Of a DNA stretch of 64,000 bases, positions 24,742 to 32,458 are shown one piece after another. The stretch comes from CAYMAI01 sp964388445. Its GTDB lineage: Bacteria; 4484-113; JAGGVC01. The notes under the pieces were generated by a model. It worked only from the letters and a program-made list of their open reading frames with translations. It was not told where the DNA came from and did no database searches. Position 1 is the first letter of the stretch. The number at the start of each line of letters is the position of its first letter. The position numbers and the translations under genes are program-made. Where the stretch lies: NCBI GenBank assembly GCA_964388445.1, contig CAYMAI010000005.1, positions 186,001 to 250,000 on the forward strand. Direction: 5' to 3'.

Positions 24742-26393
24742 CTTACAAATTGCATCTCTGCGGCGCCGCAATTTATACTGCACCTCTCGCCGCGGGTTGC
24801 GGCTCAATACTTAAGTGTCAAATTGCATCTCTGCGGCGCCGCAATTTATACCCACCCGTCCCGGCGCCGTGGCCCTTTATTCCCGCCGAACGTGTCAAAT
24901 TGCATCTCTGCGGCGCCGCAATTTATACACGTCGAGCAATTGCTGGTATGCGTTATGCCCTTCGTGTGTCAAATTGCATCTCTGCGGCGCCGCAATTTAT
25001 ACTCAGCAGAGCATCGGCATCGGCGCTTATATCGCCGACGGGAGTGTCAAATTGCATCTCTGCGGCGCCGCAATTTATACCCGCCGCAGCAGCCGCCGCC
25101 ACCGCGGCCGCCCGCGCTAGTGTCAAATTGCATCTCTGCGGCGCCGCAATTTATACAAAATCAATCCTTTGTTGATGCGGCCTCGCAAACTTTTTTTGAG
25201 TGTCAAATTGCATCTCTGCGGCGCCGCAATTTATACGTTTCCGGTGGTTTGCATTGGCGATGCGTTCGCTGCGCTGTTGTGTCAAATTGCATCTCTGCGG
25301 CGCCGCAATTTATACTTTTCAGGGTATAGTGGTCAATCAGGATACTCTGGATGTGTCAAATTGCATCTCTGCGGCGCCGCAATTTATACTCGGAGAGGAG
25401 TTGAAAAACTGAATGAGCATATATAGAAATCGCGCGTTGCGTGTCAAATTGCATCTCTGCGGCGCCGCAATTTATACAGCGCAGTTCACGCGGGCAAATC
25501 GCAAGCGGCTCGAGTGTCAAATTGCATCTCTGCGGCGCCGCAATTTATACCGGCGGAGGAATTCGAGTGGAAGCTGGATGAGATTATCGTGTCAAATTGC
25601 ATCTCTGCGGCGCCGCAATTTATACATGGACCCACCGTACGGTATCGACTATATTGAAGATTGGGATAGTGTCAAATTGCATCTCTGCGGCGCCGCAATT
25701 TATACCTGTCCAGCCTTCTATTTCGATGTCAATCACGCCAGCGTGTCAAATTGCATCTCTGCGGCGCCGCAATTTATACGTGGAGGCAGGACAGATGATT
25801 CCTCTCGGCCGTCCCACGTGTCAAATTGCATCTCTGCGGCGCCGCAATTTATACCCGATGCGAGTAACCCGCTTATCGGTCCGGACGATATAAAGTGTCA
25901 AATTGCATCTCTGCGGCGCCGCAATTTATACGGTCGACGGAGCGGCGGGCTTTATGAGCTCAAGGCGTCCGATGTGTCAAATTGCATCTCTGCGGCGCCG
26001 CAATTTATACTTATTTTCGAGGTGGCGTTTCAGTTAATCGGCGGAATACTCGTGTCAAATTGCATCTCTGCGGCGCCGCAATTTATACTCAGCGGAATCG
26101 GAGCGGGTTTCATAGACAAATGGATAAAGTGTCAAATTGCATCTCTGCGGCGCCGCAATTTATACCGCACAATCGGGGTATCCGCACCGCGCTGCATATA
26201 CGCCGTGGTGTCAAATTGCATCTCTGCGGCGCCGCAATTTATACTGCATAGCCTACATTGACGGCTTGGAACGGCTCGGTGTTGTGTCAAATTGCATCTC
26301 TGCGGCGCCGCAATTTATACTGATTAAAGTCTGTACGCCGGTCTTGATATAAATCAGTGTCAAATTGCATCTCTGCGGCGCCGCAATTTATAC
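24742..26393 (-). CRISPR. CRISPR array, 22 repeats and 21 spacers
   Basis: A 37-bp repeat is present 22 times, virtually unchanged. On the minus strand it starts GTATAAATTGCGGCGCCGC and ends AGAGATGCAATTTGACAC. Spacers are 36-43 bp, with one of 51 bp (25390-25440). The copy at 24742-24778 has lost the last four bases (ACAC on the minus strand), which marks the leader-distal end. The leader is therefore at the high-coordinate side, next to cas12, and the array is read leftwards like all the cas genes. Within the repeat, AAATTGC (positions 5-11) pairs with GCAATTT (26-32), and TGCGGCGCCGCA (9-20) is a full palindrome, so two folds compete. The unit GACAC would sit next to the spacer, as in type V guides. 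Confidence 0.98.
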
Positions 26394-26783
26394 CCCGCCC
26401 TTTAAAAAGCCGCATAAACAAAGGGCTGAGCGTGGTGTTTTGTGTAACCGCCGAAAAACTTGCAGGAAATTCCACCGCAAAACGCACGTGCAACCGCTCC
26501 AAATCAACGGCAAATGCGCATGAATAAATGAATCCGCCGCATTCGTGTAACCTATCGCATAATTCACCGGTTTCGAGGTTACACAGACTTCCGATTACGG
26601 CCCGCCGCAAAAACGATGAGGCAATGTTCAACGCATCGTTATAATGCAATCCCGGAGCCCTAGCCCGCAACTTAACCTTTAGGGGAGTGAACCCTTAAGG
26701 TGCCCGGCACGACACAGTCAGCTCCGCTGGCGCTCCGTGATTACGGAGCCCGGCCGGACGGTTTTCCACCGCCCTCGCCGCAA
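26394..26783 (-). other. CRISPR leader, possible tracrRNA region
   Basis: This 390-bp stretch between the cas12 stop and the first repeat has no credible gene; a 127-codon frame in it runs on into repeats. On the minus strand it carries a CTCCGTAATCACGGAG hairpin (near 26733-26748), a CCTTAAGGG palindrome and TGCGGCG words. It also carries GATTGCATTATAACG near 26636-26650, whose ATTGCAT is complementary to the ATGCAAT of the guide repeat. These are the kinds of elements expected of a tracrRNA anti-repeat, but the pairing is short. Whether the system needs a tracrRNA is open. Confidence 0.4.
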
Positions 26784-26789
26784 TTATAC
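26776..26789 (-). repeat. Partial CRISPR repeat overlapping the cas12 stop codon
   Basis: The minus strand reads GTATAATTGCGGCG, matching the first 15 bases of the repeat with one T missing. The TAA stop of cas12 (26784-26786) lies inside it. Because the repeat is nearly self-complementary, this fragment can also base-pair with the repeat (AATTGC with GCAATT, GGCG with CGCC). It may therefore act as a tracrRNA anti-repeat or be the scar of an old repeat. Confidence 0.7.
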
Positions 26790-29369
26790 TTCGTTTTCCG
26801 GCTTCGTCAAGCCCGCAAGCGCGAATCCATTTGAAACTAGCTTTGTCTGCGCGCTCTCTTCCGCTGTTTTCCAAAAGTCCTTGGGTTTCATTTGGCCTTC
26901 CGATGGATGAACCAGCGTTCGGGTGGATTCCTTCCCCTTAACTTCTATTAGTTTTTCGCCGCTGAATTGCCTTAAAAGGTTTTGAGCGGCATTGTAGTCC
27001 GCGTTTATTTTAACGACTTCGCATTTGGGATTGGAGCAACAAAACAGCTTGCCGCCCGGTTGAATAAGGACTTTGCCGACGTCGGAAAGAACGATTGTTT
27101 TTCCGGCAGCCTTACGGTGCGTCAATGGAACGCCGACTTTTTCCCGCCGGTTTATGAAAGCGGATGCGGATATTTCGCTAAAGCGAACGCCCGGCCATCC
27201 GCATTTATGGCAGGTCTTGCTCGTGTATGCGGCGGGAAGCGAATACACTGGAATGCCGTATGCGCCCGCCCGGTCAACGCCTTGTGCGTTTTTCGCCCCC
27301 TTGCCCTTATCGGATGTAAGTTCGTGGTACAACGCACGGAACGCAGTGGTACGCAGTCTTCGGTTTTCGCGGCGCGTCCGGTCGGTTTGCGGCTTATAAC
27401 CGTCAAGCATTTCCATTACGATAATCGTTGCCTTATGCTCTATTGCCGTTTCGATTATTGCGTGCGCGGTTTGTTTTGCGATGTCGTCCTTCAGATTCAC
27501 TATATGGTCTCGAAAATCTTTGTCGAACTCCTGTCCGCGTTTTAGAAACTTCATTTTCCCGCTCTTGACTTTTTGTGCGGCGCTTCTCTTTTGCCGATGC
27601 GCTTCTTCATGCGTGTCCACATGTGACAGGTGCCTGCCGCCCGGCGGCTTTATCGAACCCGCCCAAATCTGCACGCTTTGTCCTTTACCGTCGTATTCCC
27701 GAATCGCTCCGAAAGCGCGATGACGATGGCCCAAGTCCACAGCAAGAACGCGTGTACCCGGCTCTATGTTCCGTTCTTCCTTCTTCGTACGGCGCGGCCT
27801 ATCGAACGGCATTTTGACTTGTGCGGAGAAATATACATACGGCTTGCATTTTCCCGCGACAATCGGGCGAGGACGATAAACCAGTTTTAATCCGCCAAAC
27901 CTAAACGGATAGCTCTCGTGAGTTATCTCGTCCCGGTAAAGATATGCCCATTCTCTTTCCCTTTCCGGCGATTCGTTGACGGTTACGAATTTACGAAATC
28001 TTGAATCCGGCTTGAAAGCGAACGGAACGAACTGCACTGTCGCAAGTGACGGATTTTTTATTATCTCGTCAATTTCCTTATCGGTAAGCGCGGGCAAATT
28101 CGAGCTTTCGGGGTTCCAGCGGTCATATTGCTTTTCTTTTATCGTGTCGGTTTTCGGTATGGGTATTCTTAACAGGAGCCGCCGTTCGCCGAAATCTACA
28201 AGGTAGTGCTTAATTGCAGGCTTGCCGTCGAAGCACTCTTCAAGCTCGTACCATGTGGGGTGCTTGTCGAACGATGGTCGTGAAAATCCTATCGGCTTCG
28301 GCTGCCTGTCATCCAAAAATTTGCTGTTAAAGTCGAGAAGCGTACTCAAGTCTTCGGAGAATTCGGGCCAATCGTCGGCATGTTCGGCGAGCCACTCGAA
28401 GAAAACATGGTCGCCGTATTTTTCGATTTCTGCAGAACGCATTTCATGAAAAATAGCTTTTCTGCGCTCGATACGGGTTTTAATATAGCCTTGCTCTACT
28501 GGCTTTTTCGGCTTCCAAAGCCCTTCATCCGACCACGCGGAAAGGATGCTATTTATTCCCTTTACCATTGCGCCTCGGATTTTCACTGAATCTTTAACTG
28601 CTCTGCCGGGTTGGTCTGTCAATAATAGCTCTTGAGACTTTTTGGTTCGTTCAATCTCGTAAGCCTGGAAAAAAGAATACTTGTTTGCAAAAAAACTGGC
28701 GTTATCTTCGATAAATTTCTCTTTTTTAATTCTCCACTCTTCGCGCTCACTTTCACGTATTTTTCGCAACTCCCCTTGGCTTCGGACATGCCGCGCCGCG
28801 GAGTTAAAAAGTTTTTCAGACCAACCTAATGACAAAACCTCGTCTCGGTCGAATTGGAGAATGCCGCGGTTATGAAACTCGAAAAGCCAATCTACCAAAT
28901 TTTCCGGCGCTCCGTTCGGAGGAACTTTAGCAAACGAATCGCGTAATATTTTTTCCGAAGGTTTAAGCTTGGTTAACTGCTGGAAAAAACCATGCATATT
29001 CTGGGGAACTTTCCAAGTTGAACCTTCCGGGGCAACAAGGAAATAATCGCTCATTACGCCCATCTTCAAAGCGACATCGCGCGCGTCACCTTCGTCAAGC
29101 CCGTGATTGTCCATAAATCTTTGGACAAATGAATTAAATTTATTTTTGACTGCAGCCTTCCCTTCTATTCCAAGACTTGCCGTCGCCGATTCTATATCGC
29201 CTCCCGCGCGCGCGATTTCAGCAGCGCGGCGAAGATGAAGATATTCGCTGATGACAAATTCCAGCTGGTGATTCCAAAGTCTGTGGGTGAGCCAAAGGTA
29301 TGACGCAACGCGTGGAGAATCCGGCGCGAGCATCGCGGTAAACGTTTTCGTAATTTCTTGTGGAGACAT
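26784..29369 (-). CDS. cas12: Type V CRISPR effector nuclease Cas12, subtype unassigned
   Basis: An 861-residue RNA-guided nuclease. The C-terminal split RuvC domain is complete. RuvC-I VLAVDLGHR carries Asp 545, RuvC-II IIVMEMLDGY carries Glu 653 and RuvC-III KINADYNAAQN carries Asp 791. A zinc ribbon (C720-x2-C723 and C778-x4-C783) sits between RuvC-II and III, followed by a 60-residue tail. The first 500 residues are helical, then beta-rich, as expected for recognition and wedge domains. There is no HNH domain, so it is not Cas9. The N terminus and the PGTRVLAVDLG junction recall Cas12b, but that family is over 1000 residues. The length fits Cas12l (about 860) or Cas12h. The neighbouring array, cas1 and cas2 make the call firm and only the subtype open. 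No Shine-Dalgarno site precedes the ATG. Confidence 0.93.
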   Translation of the reverse strand: MSPQEITKTFTAMLAPDSPRVASYLWLTHRLWNHQLEFVISEYLHLRRAAEIARAGGDIESATASLGIEGKAAVKNKFNSFVQRFMDNHGLDEGDARDVALKMGVMSDYFLVAPEGSTWKVPQNMHGFFQQLTKLKPSEKILRDSFAKVPPNGAPENLVDWLFEFHNRGILQFDRDEVLSLGWSEKLFNSAARHVRSQGELRKIRESEREEWRIKKEKFIEDNASFFANKYSFFQAYEIERTKKSQELLLTDQPGRAVKDSVKIRGAMVKGINSILSAWSDEGLWKPKKPVEQGYIKTRIERRKAIFHEMRSAEIEKYGDHVFFEWLAEHADDWPEFSEDLSTLLDFNSKFLDDRQPKPIGFSRPSFDKHPTWYELEECFDGKPAIKHYLVDFGERRLLLRIPIPKTDTIKEKQYDRWNPESSNLPALTDKEIDEIIKNPSLATVQFVPFAFKPDSRFRKFVTVNESPEREREWAYLYRDEITHESYPFRFGGLKLVYRPRPIVAGKCKPYVYFSAQVKMPFDRPRRTKKEERNIEPGTRVLAVDLGHRHRAFGAIREYDGKGQSVQIWAGSIKPPGGRHLSHVDTHEEAHRQKRSAAQKVKSGKMKFLKRGQEFDKDFRDHIVNLKDDIAKQTAHAIIETAIEHKATIIVMEMLDGYKPQTDRTRRENRRLRTTAFRALYHELTSDKGKGAKNAQGVDRAGAYGIPVYSLPAAYTSKTCHKCGWPGVRFSEISASAFINRREKVGVPLTHRKAAGKTIVLSDVGKVLIQPGGKLFCCSNPKCEVVKINADYNAAQNLLRQFSGEKLIEVKGKESTRTLVHPSEGQMKPKDFWKTAEESAQTKLVSNGFALAGLTKPENEV

Positions 29370-29375
29370 AAAAGC

Positions 29376-29404
29376 AATATAGCGTGGTATTGATAAACCG
29401 TCAA
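29376..29404 (-). promoter_or_regulatory. Near-consensus promoter of cas12
   Basis: On the minus strand TTGACG (29399-29404), 17 bp and TATATT (29376-29381) form a near-consensus promoter. The cas12 ATG starts seven bases after the -10 box, about where transcription should begin, so the mRNA is predicted to be leaderless or nearly so. No other strong promoter is visible before cas2, so this one may drive effector, array, cas1 and cas2. Confidence 0.75.
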
Positions 29405-29467
29405 TATTTCAGACTACGAAAAAGGCATTTCGATTTCCTCTAGCCGGATATTCATTCAATCCCCCTT

Positions 29468-30799
29468 CTATCCTCCACCCCCGTATCTCTCCATCACCCA
29501 GCGTTCCGCATCCGCGGCGGTTTCGATTTCGCCCCGGTCGTGAGCTTCGCTGACCGCCCGCAGTATTTCGCCGATTTGCCTACCCTCGGCAAAGCCCATT
29601 TCGAGCAGCCGCTCGCCCGTAACCGGCGGATTTTCGGTGAATTCGAGCGCCGCCGGAATTTCCGCCCTCATCGGCATTTCGAGCCAGTCGAATTCCGTGC
29701 CGAAAGCCGCCTTTGCGAAACGCAGAAACGTCTCGATGCCTTCCGCGCCATTCTCGCATCCCGGCAGTTTCGACGCTTTTTTCAATGCGCACCGCAGCTT
29801 CGATTGCGTTAAAAATTCCGCCGTTACCTGTGTGAATTCGCCGGCAAGCTCTCTTAACACGGTAGCGCGCCGAATTTCGCCGTTCGAAAACTTTAGCCGC
29901 TCGAACAAATTCTTCCCGCGCCCGCCAGCAAACCGAAACAAAATATCCAGTCGCAAATCCGCATCGCAGCTATCGAGCCGCCTGCAGAAATCCTCGAAAT
30001 CCGCAATCGCCGAAACCTCGGGGAATGCTTCCGAGAGCTTGTGCATATCCGCGAGATGCCGGAAAAACGGCGACGGTTTTTCGGGCAGCGTGATTCCCTT
30101 TATCAGCTCTTCCCGCACCCGCTCCGGACTTATTCCCTCAAGAGAAACCGGCTTCGCCGATTCTATCAAGCCGGGGTCGAATTCAAGCTTGAAACGCGCC
30201 GCGAATTGCGCGCCCCGCAAAATCCTAAGCGGATCTTCCTCGAACGATTTTTCAAACACGGTGCACAGCCGTCTATCGCGCAAATCCTTGCGCCCGCCCG
30301 AAGGGTCGATTAATGCGCCGTCGGGCGCGGCGGCCATAGCGTTAATCGTGAAATCACGCCGCAAAAGGTCGCGCCCGATTGGGATAAACGGGTCGTAGCT
30401 GACCTCGAAGTCCCGATGATGCGAGCCCGTGGATTTTTCCACCCGCGGCAGCGCCAAATCGTAGCGCCTGCCGCCTTTAAGCCGCCAGCCGAGGAATTCG
30501 CAGTCCGAATCGGGCGAAAACTTGAGCACGCCGAACGATTTGCCGACGAAATCCGCTTTGCCGAGATTGCCGAGGCTTGCCGCCAGTTCGTCCAGCGGAA
30601 TGCCGCACACGACGAAATCGCATTCCACCGGGCGCTCCGGAAAGCCCGAATCTAGAAACGCCGCAAGTGTCGCCATATCGAGCCATGCCGCTTCGAGCGG
30701 ATCGGAATCAGTGCGCGATTCTTCCGGCGAAATCGGGAAATGCGCGCCTTCGGGGTACGCTAGAAAAAAATCGCGCACGGCGCCGCCGACAAGGTACAT
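29468..30799 (-). CDS. cca: CCA tRNA nucleotidyltransferase / poly(A) polymerase family
   Basis: A 443-residue class II nucleotidyltransferase that adds or repairs the CCA end of tRNAs. The head domain shows YLVGGAVRD, then FTINAMA, then the IDPSGGRKDLRDRRLCTVF and EDPLRILRGAQFAARF blocks that bind nucleotide and tRNA. A helical body follows. The ATG at 30799 has GGAG seven bases upstream; the longer frame to 30841 does not. CCA is not encoded in the tRNA-Gly or the tmRNA of this window, so the enzyme is needed. It lies upstream of cas12 on the same strand, but the cas12 promoter separates them. Confidence 0.92.
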   Translation of the reverse strand: MYLVGGAVRDFFLAYPEGAHFPISPEESRTDSDPLEAAWLDMATLAAFLDSGFPERPVECDFVVCGIPLDELAASLGNLGKADFVGKSFGVLKFSPDSDCEFLGWRLKGGRRYDLALPRVEKSTGSHHRDFEVSYDPFIPIGRDLLRRDFTINAMAAAPDGALIDPSGGRKDLRDRRLCTVFEKSFEEDPLRILRGAQFAARFKLEFDPGLIESAKPVSLEGISPERVREELIKGITLPEKPSPFFRHLADMHKLSEAFPEVSAIADFEDFCRRLDSCDADLRLDILFRFAGGRGKNLFERLKFSNGEIRRATVLRELAGEFTQVTAEFLTQSKLRCALKKASKLPGCENGAEGIETFLRFAKAAFGTEFDWLEMPMRAEIPAALEFTENPPVTGERLLEMGFAEGRQIGEILRAVSEAHDRGEIETAADAERWVMERYGGGG

Positions 30800-30891
30800 A
30801 CAAGGCTCCACACGCCGATTATACGCTTTCGCGAGCCGCATAGCCGGTTAAATGCCTTGGCGGGCGCAGAGATGCCGGCAGCGAAACTACG

Positions 30892-31626
30892 CTATGCGCC
30901 GGCGGCGGAAATTTTCGCGACCTGCTCCATCGCGAGAGCGCGCGGGAAGAGCACGTTGTTTTCCTTGTGGATGTGGATGTGCAAATCGCGTTCCAGCGTC
31001 GCAAGCGCGTCGAGCGATGCTTTGTAGGTCGTGCAGGCGTCCACCGGTGGGATGTAATCGTGCGTGATTTCGCGCATTTTCGCAAGCGCGCCGCCCGCAT
31101 TGTCGTGCTCCATTTCCATCACCGTAATCGGCGCGCTGAGGCTGCCGCAGTGGAAATCGAAATTGCCGTCCGTGGCTTCCATTTCGCGGATCACGGGAAA
31201 CAGAATCTGCTCTTCCTTAAGCATGTGCTGTTCGAGTTCCAGCCGAAGTCCGGCGTACACTTGCGCAAGGCCGGCGAGTTCCGGATGGCTGTCGCGATAC
31301 ACCTCGGCGATTTTCGTCAAGAGCCCGGTGAGCCTTGGCAGCGCATCGCGCAGGTAAGCGTGGTGAGTTTGCTCGATGTGGTCGCAAAGCTCGGCCAGTC
31401 CCATAGCGGCCGGATTGACGTCCGCCAGCGGATTGCTTCCGTTGAATTCCGTAAGCGCGTTCACTACCGCCGCCGGGTCGAGGCCCTTCGCCGCGCACGC
31501 TTCGCCAAGCGGCGTCGCGCCGCCGCAGCAATAGTCTATGCCGAATTTTTCGAACACTTCCGAGCGTCCGATGCTCTCGGCCACGATATCGCCGACCGTC
31601 CTGGTCAGTTCGAATCCTGTTGTCAT
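30892..31626 (-). CDS. RIC-family iron-sulfur cluster repair di-iron protein (YtfE/ScdA type)
   Basis: A 244-residue protein that restores iron centres damaged by nitric oxide or oxidation. The N-terminal ScdA-like domain has FGIDYCCGGATPLGEAC. The hemerythrin-like domain supplies histidine/glutamate iron ligands in HIEQTHHAYL, LEQHMLKEEQILFP, MEMEHDNAGG and LHIHIHKENNVLFPRA. The ATG at 31626 follows GGAGG after five bases. A palindrome about 70 bp upstream may be an operator. The protein stands alone here, between the CCA enzyme and the tmRNA region. Confidence 0.92.
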   Translation of the reverse strand: MTTGFELTRTVGDIVAESIGRSEVFEKFGIDYCCGGATPLGEACAAKGLDPAAVVNALTEFNGSNPLADVNPAAMGLAELCDHIEQTHHAYLRDALPRLTGLLTKIAEVYRDSHPELAGLAQVYAGLRLELEQHMLKEEQILFPVIREMEATDGNFDFHCGSLSAPITVMEMEHDNAGGALAKMREITHDYIPPVDACTTYKASLDALATLERDLHIHIHKENNVLFPRALAMEQVAKISAAGA

Positions 31627-31692
31627 TTCGTCCTCCAAATCAAAGAATAAACCGATTTCCGGCTTCCGAAACCGCCGGCTTCGGAAATACCG

Positions 31693-31707
31693 GATATATT
31701 GTATATC
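31693..31707 (-). promoter_or_regulatory. Candidate operator palindrome upstream of the RIC gene
   Basis: A perfect inverted repeat GATATA-TTG-TATATC lies 67 bp before the RIC start codon. Genes for this repair protein are often controlled by nitric-oxide sensors such as NsrR, NnrR-type CRP/FNR proteins or NorR, but the word does not match a textbook site for any of them. Only the symmetry is seen; the regulator is unknown. Confidence 0.35.
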
Positions 31708-31802
31708 TTTTATCTTGTTTATTGTTTTAATCGCCGCGCTTGAGATTTTTTCCCAAACTTTTTTTCAAAACGGCGTATCGCAGGGTTTCTTTGACTTGCC
31801 TT

Positions 31803-31862
31803 GCGCGGCCAAGCGCGCGGCCAAACGCGCGGCCGAATGTGCGGCGAAATGAGCGGTCGAAT
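31803..31862. repeat. Five-copy 12-bp tandem repeat
   Basis: Five consecutive units of 12 bp decay from GCGCGGCCAAGC and GCGCGGCCAAAC through GCGCGGCCGAAT and GTGCGGCGAAAT to GAGCGGTCGAAT. They lie in the 440-bp non-coding gap between the RIC gene and tmRNA. The rest of that gap holds T-rich stretches and the tmRNA promoter; I see no gene in it. Confidence 0.7.
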
Positions 31863-31996
31863 ATGCATTCAAATCGGCAATTTGCGCGTGCGGGCAAACG
31901 GCCCGGTTAAATCGCGCGCGCCAGCACATTTCCAAAGAGCGGTTTCAATGCGACCGCCGGATTCATATAGGTGGTGAAAAAAAGAATTCACGGCGG

Positions 31997-32025
31997 TTGC
32001 AAAAATCGAATTTTCGAGGTATAAT
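31997..32025 (+). promoter_or_regulatory. Promoter of the tmRNA gene
   Basis: TTGCAA (31997-32002), a 17-bp spacer and a perfect TATAAT (32020-32025) point towards tmRNA. Transcription would start near 32032, leaving a 5' leader of about 34 bases before the mature tmRNA end at 32066, to be trimmed by RNase P. Confidence 0.7.
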
Positions 32026-32065
32026 CAATCGCCCTTGGTATTTCTGGGGCTTGCACGTTTAAAAT

Positions 32066-32411
32066 GGGGGTGTATGGATTCGACGGGTGGATTGCACGGC
32101 CGGCTGCGTCATCCGGCGGCTGGATGCCGGGTTAACAACCCCAGCAAACAACAATCGCCAATCGCGATTTCGCTCTCGCCGCCTAATTTAGCGGCGACTT
32201 CGCACCTCGCCACGCCCCTGGGGCGGGGAGGCGGAGCAAGTTACAGGGGATGCCTCGCGGCCCTCCCGATTCGCGACTAAGACAAGGGATGCTCGCCGAA
32301 GCGGTGTTGCCTGTGACCACCGCCAAGCGCTAAGATCGACTCACAGGCTACTGCCGTAGATGCCGCGCCCGGGTGCCTTTCCGGACGGGGGTTCGATTCC
32401 CCCCACCTCCA
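32066..32411 (+). ncRNA. ssrA: Transfer-messenger RNA (tmRNA, SsrA)
   Basis: Rescues stalled ribosomes by acting as tRNA-Ala and then as mRNA for a degradation tag. The acceptor stem pairs GGGGGTG (32066-32072) with CACCTCC (32404-32410), followed by discriminator A. GGATTCGACGGG after the 5' strand and GGGGGTTCGATTCCCCC as T arm are diagnostic. CCA is not encoded. The tag frame ends GATTTCGCTCTCGCCGCC then TAA, giving a peptide ending in IANRDFALAA. This frame is read from CAG/CAA codons, while the commonly seen GCA resume codon (at GCAAACAAC) lies one base out of frame with it. A run of seven T follows the gene directly. Confidence 0.96.
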
Positions 32412-32458
32412 TTTTTTTGATTTAATTCTTAAGTAGTTTTAATTACGGACACTGAGTC

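Noticed and set aside
24733..24807. Longer cas1 start
   Set aside because: The extra 25 codons translate the terminal CRISPR repeat, and the perfect AAGGAG favours the ATG at 24732.
25626..25668. Self-targeting of the resident methyltransferase by the DPPY spacer
   Set aside because: The resident enzyme has DPPF with different surrounding codons; the spacer does not match it.
24736..26352. Several overlapping plus-strand open frames with repeated SNCISAAPQFI, QIASLRRRNLY or KLHLCGAAIYT units
   Set aside because: They are the CRISPR repeat translated in three frames; none has a ribosome site or independent domain.
26287..26670. A 127-codon minus-strand frame between cas12 and the array
   Set aside because: It runs into the first repeats and ends in translated repeat sequence (KLRRRRDAI). 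The region is better explained as leader or tracrRNA.
26784..29369. Assignment of the effector to Cas12b or to a TnpB transposase
   Set aside because: It is about 250 residues shorter than Cas12b and about twice the length of TnpB. It is flanked by cas1, cas2 and an array, with no transposon ends in view.
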